Positions 37,365 to 50,500 of a stretch of DNA of 64,000 bases are shown here, piece by piece. The translations under genes and the position numbers were made by a program. Position 1 is the first letter of the stretch. Each line of letters begins with the position of its first letter. This DNA comes from Penium margaritaceum (Eukaryota; Streptophyta; Zygnematophyceae; Desmidiales; Peniaceae), in contig SZWC01000028.1 of assembly GCA_023375785.1 (NCBI GenBank), forward strand, positions 155,314-219,313. The letters run 5' to 3'. The notes under the pieces are model-generated. The model made no database searches and was not told where the DNA came from. It saw only the letters and a program-made list of their open reading frames with translations.

Positions 37365-37717
37365 ACCCCCCCCCCCCACGGCTTAGGCTCGAAGGTAGAG
37401 TTGAGGTAGCACAACACGACCGTCCCCCCCCCCCCCAGGTCACGAGCCTATTCCATATTGCACGTATGAGGACTCAAACCCTGGACCTATCGCTCCATAA
37501 TTTAACTCTAAAAGCACTAAGCCAACTCACATGGTGTTCATATGTTGTCCAAATGACATTATAAGGGTTCTCATGGGTAAAGGGCATCAAACAAGGGGGT
37601 GTAAGATTAGATGGTAGCTTTCAAGAGTAGGAGATATAACAGTTTTAGTTTATTCATAAATAATTGACGCAGACTAAGTTTTGAATTTTGCAACTTCCAG
37701 CTTGAATAACCTCTCAG
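37365..37717 (-). mobile_element. Non-satellite insert with SINE-like head
   Basis: The satellite stops after GTCACTGTGCAT at 37364 and resumes in diverged form near 37718. Between them is about 353 bp of unrelated sequence. On the - strand it has an A-box-like TGGCTTAGTGC (complement of 37514-37524) and, 33 bp on, a B-box-like GGTTTGAGTCC (complement of 37470-37480), which is the spacing of a tRNA-derived promoter. After the B box comes a short body and then two long G tracts on that strand. This suggests a tRNA-derived SINE covering about 37365-37545. The rest (37546-37717) shows nothing I recognise. No target duplication is visible, so the ends are uncertain, and a tRNA pseudogene or part of a larger element is also possible. 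Confidence 0.55.
37366..37436. repeat. Two long C homopolymer tracts
   Basis: Runs of 12 C (37366-37377) and 13 C (37424-37436) are separated by 46 bp. They are the only long homopolymers in the window and mark the left edge of the insert. Tracts like these are unstable and error-prone in sequencing, so the lengths are approximate. Confidence 0.9.
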
Positions 37718-39080
37718 CCATTGTTTCCATTGACCAGTCGTAAGAAGGAAAGTTGACAAGACATGGTGAAACTCTTTTTATGATATTCAATGACACAAGA
37801 ATATTTTGGTTGGTCATTGTGCATGGTAGCCATACCGTGCCACCACTTATTGAAGGTCTTTGTACTTGCTAGTCGATGCCAAATATTCCCAGCCCATTGT
37901 TTCCCCCTCAGACCATTTGTGACTCGTATGATGAGTTGTCAACGTTGACCACACAGCGGATTTTTGTGGTCAAAGGCAGTACATATGCCTACTTTGGTCG
38001 GTCATTGTGCATGGTAGGCACACCATGCTACTACTGACTGAAGGGCATTGTACTTGGTAGTTGAGAACCGATATTCTCATAGCATTGTTTCCTCTTCTTA
38101 CCGTTTGTGACTCGTGATATGGTTGGTCAGCGTTGACCACCCATGCTGAAATTCTGTGGTCATGATTAGTGACATATGCCAATTTTGATTGTTTTTTGTG
38201 CATATTAGCCACACCGTGCCACTACGTATTGAAGTTCTTTGTCCTTTCCAGTCAATACATATGCTTCCTAAACCATTGTATCTCCCTCTAACCATTTGGG
38301 ACTGGCGTTATGAGTTGTCAGTGACACATGCCTACTTTGGTTGGTCATCGTGCATGGTCTCCATACGGTGCCACAACGTATTAAAGCCCCTTTGTGCTGG
38401 CTATGTGATACTTGGTGTTCCCAAACCATTGTTACCCCCTCTGACCATTTGTGACTCGTATTATGAGTTGTCAACGTTGACCACACACAGCGGATTTCTT
38501 TCGTTAGACGCAGTACATATGCCTACTTTGGTCGGTCATTGTGCATGGTAGCCACACCGTGCTACTACTGACTGAAGGTCGTTGAACTTGGTAGTTGAGA
38601 ACCGATATACCCATAGCATTGTTTCATGTCCTGTCCGTTTCTGACTCGTGTTATGGTTTGTCAACGTTGACCATCCATATTGAAATTTTGTGGTCATGAT
38701 CAGTGACATATGCCAAGTTTGGTTGTTTGATGTGCATATTAGCCACACCGTGCCACTACGTATTGAATTTCTTTGTCCTTCCTAGTCTATACATAGGCTT
38801 CCCAAACAATTGTATCTACCTCTGACCATTTGTGACTCGTGTTATGAGTTGTCAATGTTGACCACACATAGTGGACTTATTCGGTCGTAGTGAGTGACGT
38901 ATGCATCCTTTGGTTGGTCACTGTGCACGCTAGCCATACCGTGCCACTGCTTGTTGAAGGTCTTTGTACTTCCTAGTTGATAACTAGTGTTTCCAACCCA
39001 TTGTTTTCCCCTCAAACCATTTGTGACTCGTTTTATGCATTTTCAACGTTAACCACATGAAGTGAAATTCTTTCGTCATG

Positions 39081-39462
39081 GTCAGTGACATATGCATACT
39101 TTGGGTGGTCACTATGCATTGAAGCCACATTGTGCCACTACATATTGAAGGTATTTGTACTTGCTAGTAGATAACTAGTATTCACAAACCATTACCTTCC
39201 ACCCTGACCATTTGTGACTCGTGTTGTGAGTTGTCAAAGTTTACCACACTTAGTGACATTATTTGGTCATGGTCAGTGACATATGCATACTTTGGGTGGT
39301 CACTATGCATTGAAGCCACATTGTGCCACTACATATTGAAGGTATTTGTACTTGCTAGTAGATAACTAGTATTCACAAACCATTACCTTCCACCCTGACC
39401 ATTTGTGACTCGTGTTGTGAGTTGTCAAAGTTTACCACACTTAGTGACATTATTTGGTCATG
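39081..39462 (+). repeat. Duplication of an E/A hybrid monomer
   Basis: Two copies of a 191-bp unit start at 39081 and 39272 and share TTTGGGTGGTCACTATGC. It joins an E second half to an A first half at GTCAGTGACATATGC, the same switch point as the independent duplication at 2505-2886. Confidence 0.9.
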
Positions 39463-40536
39463 GTCAGTGACATATGCCTACTTTGGTTGGTCACCGTGCA
39501 TGGTCTCTACACCGTGCCACAAGGTATTGAAGCCCCTTGTGCTTCCTATGTGATACGCGGTGTTCCCAATCCATTGTTTCCCCCTCTGACCATTTGTGAC
39601 TTGTATTATGAGCTGTCAACGTTGACCACACACAGCGGATTTCTTCGGTCAAGATCAGTACATATGCGTAGTTTGGTCGGTCATTGTACATGGTAGCCAC
39701 ACCGTGCTACTACCGAATGAAGGTCGTTGTACTTGGTAGTTGAGAACCAATATTCCCATAGCATTGTTTCATGTCCTGACTGTTTGTGACTCGTGTTATG
39801 GTTGGTCAGCGTTGACCACCTATATTTAAATTATGTGGTCATGATCAGTGACATATGCCTAGTTTGGTTATTTAGTGTGCATATTAGCCACACTATGCCA
39901 CTACGTATTGAAGTTCTTTGTCCTTTGTAGTCAATACATAGGCTTCCCAAAGCATTTTCTCTCCCTCTGACCATTTGTGACTCATGTTATGAGTTGTCAA
40001 TGTTGACCAAACATAGTGGACTTATTTGGTCGTAGTCAGTAACGCATGCATCCTTTGGTTGGTCACTGTGCAAGCTAGCCATACCCTGCCACTGCTTGTT
40101 GACGGTCTTTGTACTTCCTCTCTGATAACTAGTGTTCCCAATCCATTGTTTTCCCCTCTGACCATTCGTGACTCGTGTTATGCGTTTTCAATGTTGACCA
40201 CATGAAGTGAAATTCTTTCGCCATGGTCGGTGACATATGCATACTTTGGGTGTTCACTGTGCATTGAAGCCACATTGTGCCACTACATATTGAAGGTATT
40301 TGTACTTGCTAGTAGATAACTAGTATTCACAAATCATTACCTCCCACCCCGACCATTTCTGACTCGTGTTGTGAGTTGTCAAAGTTTACCACACTTAGTG
40401 ACATTATTTGGTCATGGTCAGTGACATATGCCTACTTTGGTTGGTCATCATGCATGGTCCCCACACCGTGCCACAACATATTGAAGCCCCTTATGCTTGC
40501 TATGTGATACGTGATGTTCCCAAACCATTGTTTCCC

Positions 40537-41682
40537 CCTCTGACCATTTGTGACTCGTGTTGTGAGTTGTTAAAGTTTACCACACTTAGTGACATTATTT
40601 GGTCATGGTCAGTGACATATGCCTACTTTGGTTGGTCACCGTGCATGGTCTCTACACCGTGCCACAAGGTATTGAAGCCCCTTGTGCTTCCTATGTGATA
40701 CGCGGTGTTCCCAAACCATTGTTTCCCCCTCTGACAATTTGTGACTCGTGTTATGCGTTTTCAACGTTGACCACATGCAGTGAAATTTGTTCGTCATGGT
40801 TAGTGACATATGCATACTTTGGGTGTTCACTGTGCATTGAAGCCACATTGTGCCACTACATATTGAAGGTATTTGTACTTGCTAGTAGATAACTAGTATT
40901 CACAAACCATTACCGTCCACCCTGACCATTTGTGACTCGTGTTGTGAGTTGTTAAAGTTTACCACACTTAGTGACATTATTTGGTCATGGTCAGTGACAT
41001 ATGCCTACTTTGGTTGGTCACCGTGCATGGTCTCTACACCGTGCCACAAGGTATTGAAGCCCCTTGTGCTTCCTATGTGATACGCGGTGTTCCCAAACCA
41101 TTGTTTCCCCCTCTGACAATTTGTGACTCGTGTTATGCGTTTTCAACGTTGACCACATGCAGTGAAATTTGTTCGTCATGGTTAGTGACATATGCATACT
41201 TTGGGTGTTCACTGTGCATTGAAGCCACATTGTGCCACTACATATTGAAGGTATTTGTACTTGCTAGTAGATAACTAGTATTCACAAACCATTACCGTCC
41301 ACCCTGACCATTTGTGACTCGTGTTGTGAGTTGTTAAAGTTTACCACACTTAGTGACATTATTTGGTCATGGTCAGTGACATATGCCTACTTTGGTTGGT
41401 CACCGTGCATGGTCTCTACACCGTGCCACAAGGTATTGAAGCCCCTTGTGCTTCCTATGTGATACGCGGTGTTCCCAAACCATTGTTTCCCCCTCTGACA
41501 ATTTGTGACTCGTGTTATGCGTTTTCAACGTTGACCACATGCAGTGAAATTTGTTCGTCATGGTTAGTGACATATGCATACTTTGGGTGTTCACTGTGCA
41601 TTGAAGCCACATTGTGCCACTACATATTGAAGGTATTTGTACTTGCTAGTAGATAACTAGTATTCACAAACCATTACCGTCC
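40537..41682 (+). repeat. Three identical 382-bp A-E dimers
   Basis: Three head-to-tail copies of a 382-bp unit (starting near 40537, 40919 and 41301) show no difference that I can see, followed by a partial fourth copy with a few changes. Each unit is an A-type monomer (ACCGTGCATGGTCTCTACAC, CACAAGGTATTG, GATACGCGG) followed by an E-type one (CACATGCAGTG, TTGGGTGTTCACTG, TTACCGTCCACC). B, C and D are missing. The A variant matches the single copy at 39454, which is the likely source. This is the youngest amplification visible in the window. Confidence 0.93.
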
Positions 41683-42334
41683 ACCCTGACCATTTGTGAC
41701 TCGTGTTGTGAGTTGTCAAAGTTTACCACACTTAGTGACATTATTTGGTCATGGTCAGTGACATATGCCTACTTTGGTTGGTCACCGTGCATGGTCTCCA
41801 CACCGTGCCACAAGGTATTGAAGCCCCTTGTGCTTCCTATGTGATACGCGGTGTTCCCAAACCATTGTTTCCCCCTCTGACAATTTGTGACTCGTATTAT
41901 GAGTTGTCAATGAGGACCACACACAGCGGATTTCTTTGGTCAAAGGCAGTAAACATGCCTACTTTGGTCGGTCATTGTGCATGGTAGCCACACTGCGCTA
42001 CTACTGACTCAAGGGCATTGTACTTGGTAGTTGAGAACCGACATTCTCATAGCATTGTGTCCTATCCTGACTATTTGTGACTCGTGTTATGGGGGGTCAA
42101 CGTTGACTACCGATATTGAAATTCTCTGGTCATGATTATTGAAATATGCCTAGTTTGATTGTTTGGTGTGCATATTAGCCACACCGTGCCACTACGTATT
42201 GACATTCTTTGTCCTTTCTAGCCAATACATAAGCTTCCCAATCCATTGGTTTCCCCTCTTGCCATTTGTGACTCGTGTTATGGATTTTCAACTTTGACCA
42301 CATGAAGTGAAATTTGTTTGTCATGGTTAGTGAC

Positions 42335-42665
42335 ATATGCATACTTTGGTTGGTCACTGTGCATTGAAGCCACATTGTGCCACTACATATTGAAGGTATT
42401 TGTAGTTGCTAGTAGATGACTAGTATTCACAAACCATTACCTTCCACCCTGACCATTTGTGACTCGTGTTGTGAGTTGTCAAAGTTTACCACACTTAGTG
42501 ACATTACTTGGTCATGGTCAGTGACATATGCATACTTTGGTTGGTCACTGTGCATTGAAGCCACATTGTGCCACTACATATTGAAGGTATTTGTAGTTGC
42601 TAGTAGATGACTAGTATTCACAAACCATTACCTTCCACCCTGACCATTTGTGACTCGTGTTGTGA
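42335..42665 (+). repeat. Duplication of an E/A hybrid monomer (partial)
   Basis: The variant TGTAGTTGCTAGTAGATGAC occurs at 42401 and again at 42592, period 191 bp, with the intervening sequence identical as far as I can read. As in the other E/A duplications the switch lies in GTCAGTGACATATGC. The second copy runs into an A monomer that lacks about 34 bp (GAGTTGTCATGGTCAG). Confidence 0.87.
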
Positions 42666-43820
42666 GTTGTCATGGTCAGTTACATCTGCCTACTTTGGTT
42701 GGTCATCGTGCATGGTATCCACACCGTGCCACAACGTACTGAAGCCCCTTGTGCTTGCTATGTGATACTTGGTGTTCCCAAACCATTGTTTCCCCCTGTG
42801 GCCATTTTTGATTCGTTTTATGAGTTTTCAACGTTGACCACACACAGCTTATTTCTTTGGTCAAAGGCAATACATATGCCTACTTTGGTCGGTCATTGTG
42901 CATGATAGCCACACCGTGCTACTACTGATTGAAGGTCGTTGTACTTGGTAGTTGATAGCCGATATTCCCATAGCATTGTTTCCTGTCATGCCCATTTGTG
43001 ACTCGTGTTATGGTTGGTCAATGTTGACTACCCATATTGAGATCCTATGGTCATGATTAGTGACATATGCTTAGTTTGGTTGTTTGGTGTGCATATTAGC
43101 CACACTGTGCCAATACGTATTGAAGTTCTTTGTCCTGTCTAGGTAATACATAGGGTTCCCAACCCGTTGTATCTCCCTCTGACCATTTGTGACTCGTGTT
43201 ATGAGTTGTCAATGTTGACCACACACAGTGGACTTATTCGGTCGTAGTCATTGATGTATGCATCCTTTGGTTGGTTAGTGCACACGCTAGCCATACCGTT
43301 CCACTGCTTGTTGAAGGTCTCTGTACTTCCTTGATGATAACTAGTGTTCCCAATCCATTGTTTTTCTCTTTGACCATTTGTGACTCGTGTTGTGAGTTGT
43401 CAAAGATTACAACACTTAGTGAAAATACTTGATCATGGTCAGTGACATATGCCTACTTTGGTTGGTCATCGTGCATGGTCCCCACACCGTGCTACCACGT
43501 ATTGAAGCCCCTTGTGCTTGCTATGTGATACATGGTGTTCCCAAACAATTGTTTCCCCCTCTGCCCATTTGTGACTCGTATTGTGAATTGTCAGTATGGA
43601 CCACACACAGCAGATTTCTTTGGTCAAAGGCAGTAAATATGCCTACTTTGGTCGGTCATTGTGCATGGTAGGCACACCGGGCTACTACTGAGTGAAGGTC
43701 ATTGTACTTGTTAGTTGAAAACCGATATTCTCATAGCATTGTTTCCTGTCCTGACCGTTTGTGACGCGTGTTATGGCTGGCCAACGTTGACCACCCATAT
43801 TTTAATTCTCTGGTCATGAT

Positions 43821-44584
43821 CAGTGACATATGCCTGGTTTGATTGTTTGGTGTGCACATTAGCCAGACCGTGCTACTACGTATTGACGTTCTTTGTCCTT
43901 TCTGGCCAATACATTGGCTTGCCAATCCATTGTTTTCCCCTCTGACCATTTGTGACTCGTGTTATGCGTTTTCAACGTTGACCACATGAAGTGAAATTTG
44001 TTCGTCATGGTTAGTGACATATGCATACTTTGGTTGGTCACTGTTCATTGAAGCCACATTGTTCCACTACATATTGAAGATATTTGTACTTGCTAGTAGA
44101 TAACTGATATTCACAAACCATTACCTTCCCCCCTGACCATTTGTGACTCGTGTTGTGAGTTGTCAAAGTTTACCACACTTAGTGACATTATTTGGTCATG
44201 GTCAGTGACATATGCCTGGTTTGATTGTTTGGTGTGCACATTAGCCAGACCGTGCTACTACGTATTGACGTTCTTTGTCCTTTCTGGCCAATACATTGGC
44301 TTGCCAATCCATTGTTTTCCCCTCTGACCATTTGTGACTCGTGTTATGCGTTTTCAACGTTGACCACATGAAGTGAAATTTGTTCGTCATGGTTAGTGAC
44401 ATATGCATACTTTGGTTGGTCACTGTTCATTGAAGCCACATTGTTCCACTACATATTGAAGATATTTGTACTTGCTAGTAGATAACTGATATTCACAAAC
44501 CATTACCTTCCACACTGACCATCTGTGACTCATGTTGTGAGTTGTCAAAGTTTACCTCACTTGGTGACATTGCTTGGTCATGGT
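43821..44584 (+). repeat. Duplicated 382-bp C'-E dimer
   Basis: Two copies with a 382-bp period start at 43821 and 44203. They share CCTGGTTTGATTG, AGCCAGACCGTGCTAC, TATTGACGTTC, TCTGGCCAATACATTGG and CACTGTTCATTG. Only a change near the end of the copies was noticed (TTCCCCCCTG versus TTCCACACTG). The junction joins the first part of A to the second part of C' at GGTCAGTGACATATGCC. Confidence 0.9.
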
Positions 44585-47500
44585 CAGTGACATATGCCTA
44601 CATTGGTTGGTCATCGTGCATGGTCTCCACACCGTGCCACAACGTATTGAAGCCCCTTGTGCTTGCTATGTGAAAGTTGGTGTTCCGAAACCATTGTTCA
44701 CCCCTCTGACCATTTATGACTCGTATTAGGAGTTGTTAATGTTGAGTACACACAGCGGATTTGTTTGGTCAAGGGTAGTACATATGCCTACTTTGGTCGG
44801 TCATTGTGCATGGTAGTTACACCGTGCTACTACTGACTGAAGGTCGTTGTACTTTGTAGTTGAGAACCGATATTCCCACATCATCGTTTCCTGTCCTGCC
44901 CGTTTGTGACTCGTGTTATGGTTGGTAAACGTTGACCACCCATATTGAAATTCTGTGGTCGTGATCAGTGACATATGCCTAGTTTGGCTGTTTGGTGTGC
45001 ATATCAGCCATACCGTGCCACTGCTTGTTGAAAGTCTCTGTACTTCCTTGATTATAACTAGTGTCCCCAATCCATTGTTTACCCCTCTGACCATATGTAA
45101 CTCGTGTTATGTGTTTTCAACATTGACCACATACGTGGAATTTTTTCGTCATGGTTAGTAACAGATGCATACTTGGTTGGTCACTATGCATTGAGGCCAC
45201 ATTGTGCCACTACATATTCAAGGTATTTGTACTTGCTAATAGATAACTAGTATTCACAAACCATTACCTTCCACCCTGACCAGTTGTGACTGGTGTTGTG
45301 AGTCGTCAAAGTTTACCACACTTAGTGACATTATTTGGTCATGGTCAGTGACATATGCCTAATTTGGTTGGTCATCGTGCATGGTCTCCACATTGTGCCA
45401 CAACGTATTGAAGCCCTTTGTGCTTGCTATGTGATACTTGGTGTTCCCCAACCATTGTTTCCCCCTCACACCATTTGTGACTCGTATTATGAGCTGTCAA
45501 CGTTGACCACACACAGCGGATTTCTTTGGTCAAAGGCAGTACATATGCCTACTTTGGTCAGTCATTGTACATGGTAGCCACACCGTGCTACTACTGAATG
45601 AAGGTCGTTGTACTTGGTAGTTGAGATCCGGTATTCACATAGCATTGTTTCCTGTCCTGACCGTTTGTGACCCGTGTTATGGTTGGTCAACTTTGACCAC
45701 CCATATTGAAATTTTCTGGTCATGATCAGTGACATATGCCTAGTTTGATTGTCTGGTGTGCATAGTAGCCACACTGTGCCACTACATATTGAAGTTTTTT
45801 GTCCTTTCTAGTCAATACATAGGCTTCCCAAACCATTGTCTCTTCCTTTGACCATTTGTGACTCATGTTATGAGTTGTCAATGTTGACCACACATAGTGG
45901 ATAACTCAGTCGTAGTCAGTGACGTATGCATCATTTGGTTGGTCACTGTGCACGCTAGGCATACCGTGCCATTGCTTGTTGAAGGTATTTGTACTTCCTT
46001 GTTGATAAGTAGTGTTCCCAATCCATTGTTTTTCCCTCTGATCATTCGTGACTCGTGTAATGCGTTCCAACGTTGACCACATGAGGTGAAATTCTTTTGT
46101 CATGTACAATGACATATGCATACATTGGTTGGTCACTGTGCATAGAAGCCACATTGTGCCACTACATATTGAAGGTATTTGTACTTGCTAGTAAATAACT
46201 AGTATTAACAAACCATTACCTTCCGCCATGACCATTTGTGACTCGTGTTGTGAGTTGTCAAAGTTTACCACACTTGGTGACATTATTTGGTCATGGTCAG
46301 TGACATATGCCTACTTTGGTTGGTCATCGTTCATGGTCTCCACACGGTGCCACGACGTATTGAAGCTGCTTGAGCTTGCTATGTGATACTTGGTGTTCCC
46401 AAACCATTGTTTCCCCCTTTGACCATTTGTGACTCGTATTACGAGTTGTCAACGTGGACCACACACAGCAGATGTCTTTGGTCAAAGGCAGTAAATATGC
46501 CTACTTTGGTCGGTCATTGTGCATGGTAGCCATACCGCGCTAGTACTGACTGAAGGTCATTGTACATGTTAGTTGAGAACTGATATTCTCATATCATTGT
46601 TTCCTCTCCCGACCGTTTGTGACTCGTGTTATGGTTGGTCAATGTTGACCACCCATATTGAAATTCTCTGGTCATGATCAGTGACATATGCCTAGTTTGA
46701 TTGTTTGGTGTGCATATTAGCCACACCGTGCCACTACGTATTGAAGTTCTTTGTCCTTTCTAGTCAATACATAGGCTTCCCTATCCATTGGTTTCCCCTC
46801 TGACCATTTGTAACTCGTGTTATGCATTTTCAATGTTGACCACATGGAGTGAATTTTTTTCGTCATGGTTAGTGACATATGTATACATTGGTTGGTCACT
46901 GTGCATTGAAGCCACATTATGCCATTACATATTGAGTTATCTTGTACTTGCTAGTAGATAAATAGTATTCACAAACTATTAGCCCCCACCCTGACCATTT
47001 GTGACTCGTGTTATGAGTTGTAAAAGTTTACCACATTTAGTGACATTATTTGGTCATGGTCAGTGACATATGCCTACTTTGGTTGATCACCGTTCATGGT
47101 CTCCACACCGTGCCACAACGTATTGAAGCCCCTTGTGCTTGCTATGTGATACTTGGTGTTCCCAAACCATTGTTTCCCCCTTTGATCATTTGTGACTCGT
47201 ATTATGAGTTGTCAACATTGACCACACACAGCGGATTTCTTTGGTCAAAGGCAGCACATATGCCGACTTTGGTCGGTCATTGTACATGGTAGCCACACCG
47301 TGCTACTACTGAATGAAGGTCGTTGTACTTGGTAGTTGAGAGCCGATATTCCCATAGCATTGTTTCCTGCCCTGGCTGTTTGTGACTCGTGTTATGGTAA
47401 GTCAACGTTGACCATCCATGTTGAAATTATGTGGTCATGATCAGTGACATATGCCTAGTTTGGTTGTTTGGTGTGCATATTAGCCACACCATGCCACTAC

Positions 47501-50500
47501 GTATTGAAGTTCTTTGTCCTTTCTAGTGAATACATAGGCTTCTTAAACCATTTTCTCTCCCTTTGACCATTTGTGACTCGTGTTATGAGTTGTCAATGTT
47601 GACCACACATAGTGGACTTATTCGGTCGTAGTCAGTGACGTATGCATCCTTTGGTTGGTCACAGTGCACGCTAGCCATACCGTGCCACTGCTTGTTGAAG
47701 GTCTTTGAACTTGCTAGTTGATAACTAGTGTTCCCAACCCATTGTTTTTCCCTCTGACCATTTGTGACTCATGTTATGCATTTTCAACGTTGACCATATG
47801 AAGTTAAATTCTTTCGTCATGGTTAGTGACATATGCATACTTTGGGTGGTCACTGTGCATTGAAGCCACATTGTGCCACTACATATTGAAGGTATTTGTA
47901 CTTCCTAGTAGACAACTAGTATTCACAAACCATTACCTTCCACCCTGACCATTTGTGACTCGTGTTGTGAGTTGTCAAAGTTTACCACACTTAGTGACAG
48001 TATTTGGTCATGGTCAGTGACAAATGCCTACTTTGGTTGGTCATCGTGCTTGGTTCCCACACTGTGCCACAACGTATTGAAGCCTCTTTGTTCTTTCTAT
48101 GTGATATGTGGTGTTCCCAAACCATTGTTTCCCCCTGTGACCATTTGTGACTCATATTACGAGTTGTCAACGTGGACCACACACAGCGGATTTCTTTGGT
48201 CAAAGGCAGTAAATGTGCCTACTTTGGTCGGTCATTGTGCATGGTAGCCACACCGCGCTACTATTGACTGAAGGTCATTGTACTTGGTAGTTGAGAACCG
48301 ATATTCTGATAGCATTGTTTCCTCTCCTGACCGCTTGTGACTCGTGTTATGGTTCGTCAACGTTGACCACCCATATTGAAATTCTCTGGTCATTATCATT
48401 TACATATGCCTAGTTTGATTGTTTGGTGTGCATATTAGCCACACCGTGCCACTACGTATTGAAGTTCTTTGTCCTTTCTAGCCAATACATAGGCTTCTTA
48501 ATCCATTGGTTCCCCCTCTGACCATCTGTGACTCGTGTTATGCGTTTTCAACGTTGACCACATGAAGTGAAATGTGTTCGTCATGGTTAGTGACACATGC
48601 ATACTTTGGTTGGTCAATGTGCATTGAAGCCACATTGTGCCACTACACATTGAAGGTATTTGTACTTGCCAGTAGATAACTAGTACTCACAAACCATTAC
48701 CCTCCACCTTGACCACTTGTGACTCGTGTTGTGAGTTGTCAAAGTTTACCACACTTAGTGACATTACTTGGTCATGGTCAGTGACATATGCCTACTTTGG
48801 TTGGTCATCGTGCATGGACTCCGCACCGTGCCACAACATATTGAAGGCCCTTGTGCTTGTTATATCATACTTTGTGTTCCCAAACCATTGTTTCCCCCTC
48901 TGACCATTTGTGACTCGTATTATGAGTTGTCAACGTTGACCACACACAGCGGATTTCTTTGGTCAAAGGGAGTACATATGCCTTCTTTGGTCGGTCATTG
49001 TGCAAGGTAGCCACACCGTGCTACTACTGACTTAAGGTCGTTGTACTTGGTAGGTGAGAAACAATATTCCCATAGCATTGTTTCCTCTCCTGACCGTTTG
49101 TGACTTGTGTCATGGTTGGTCAACGTGGACCACCCATGTTGAAATTTTCTGTTCATCATCAGTGACATATGCCTAGTTTGATTGTCTGGTGTGCATATTA
49201 GCCACACCGTGCCACTACGTATTGAAGTTCTTTGTCCTTTCTAGTCAATACATAGGCTTCCCAAACCATTGTATTTCCCTCTGACCATTTGTGACTCATG
49301 TTATGATATGTCAATGTTGACCACACAAAGTGGACTTGTTCAGTCATTGTCAGTGACGTATGCATCATTTGGTTGGTAAATGTGCACGCTAGCCATACCG
49401 TGCCACTGCTTGGTGAAGGTCTTTGTACTTCCTACTTGATAAGTAGTGTTCCCAATCCATTGTTTTCCCCTCTGATCATTTGTGACTCGTGTTATGTGTT
49501 TCAACGTTGACCACATGAGGTGAAGTTCTTTCGTCATGTTCAGTGACATATGCATACTTTGGTTGGTCACTGTTCATTGAAGCCACATTGTGCCACTACA
49601 TATTGAAGGTATTTGTTCTTGCTAGTAGATAACTAGTATTCACAAACCATTACCTTCCACCATGACCATTTTTGACTCGTGTTGTGAGTTGTCAAAGTTT
49701 ACCACACTTGGTAACATTATTTGGTCATGGTCAGTGACATATGCATACTTTGGTTGGTCGTCGTTCATGGTCTCCACACTGTGCCACAACGTATTGAAGT
49801 CCCTTGTCGTTGCTATGTGATACTTGGTGTTCCTAAACCATTGTTCACCCCTTTGACCATTTGTGACTCGTATTATGAGTTGTCAACGTGGACCACACAC
49901 AGCGGATTTCTTTGGTCAAAGGCAGTAAACATGCCTACTTTGGTCGGTCATTGTGCATGGTAGCCACACCGCGCTACTACTGACTGAAGGTCATTGTACT
50001 TGGTAGTTGAGATCTGATATTCTCATAGCATTGTTTCCTCTCCTCACCGTTTGTGACTCGTGTTATGGTTGGTCAACGTTGACCACCCATATTGAAATTC
50101 TCTGGTCATGATCAGTCACATATGCCTAGTTTCATTGTTTGGTGTGCATATTAGCCACACCGTGCCACTACGTATTGAAGTTCTTTGTCCTTTCTTGCCA
50201 ATACATAGGCTTCCCAATCCATTGGTTTCCCCTCTGACCATTTGTAACTCGTGTTAGGCGTTTTCAACGTTGACCACATGAAGTGAAATGTTTTTGTCAT
50301 GGTTAGTGACATATGTATACATTGGTTGGTCATTGTGCATTGAAGCCACATTATGCCACTACATATTGAAATATTTATACTTGCTAGTAGATAACTAGTA
50401 TTCACAAACCATTACCCTCCACCCTGACCATTTGTAACTCGTGTTGTGAGTTGTCAAAGTTTACCACATTCAGTGACATTATTTGGTCATGGTCAGTGAC

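Noticed and set aside
37455-37540. A functional tRNA gene
   Set aside because: A and B boxes are present, but the sequence does not appear to form a full cloverleaf with paired acceptor ends, and it sits in an insert with a SINE-like layout.
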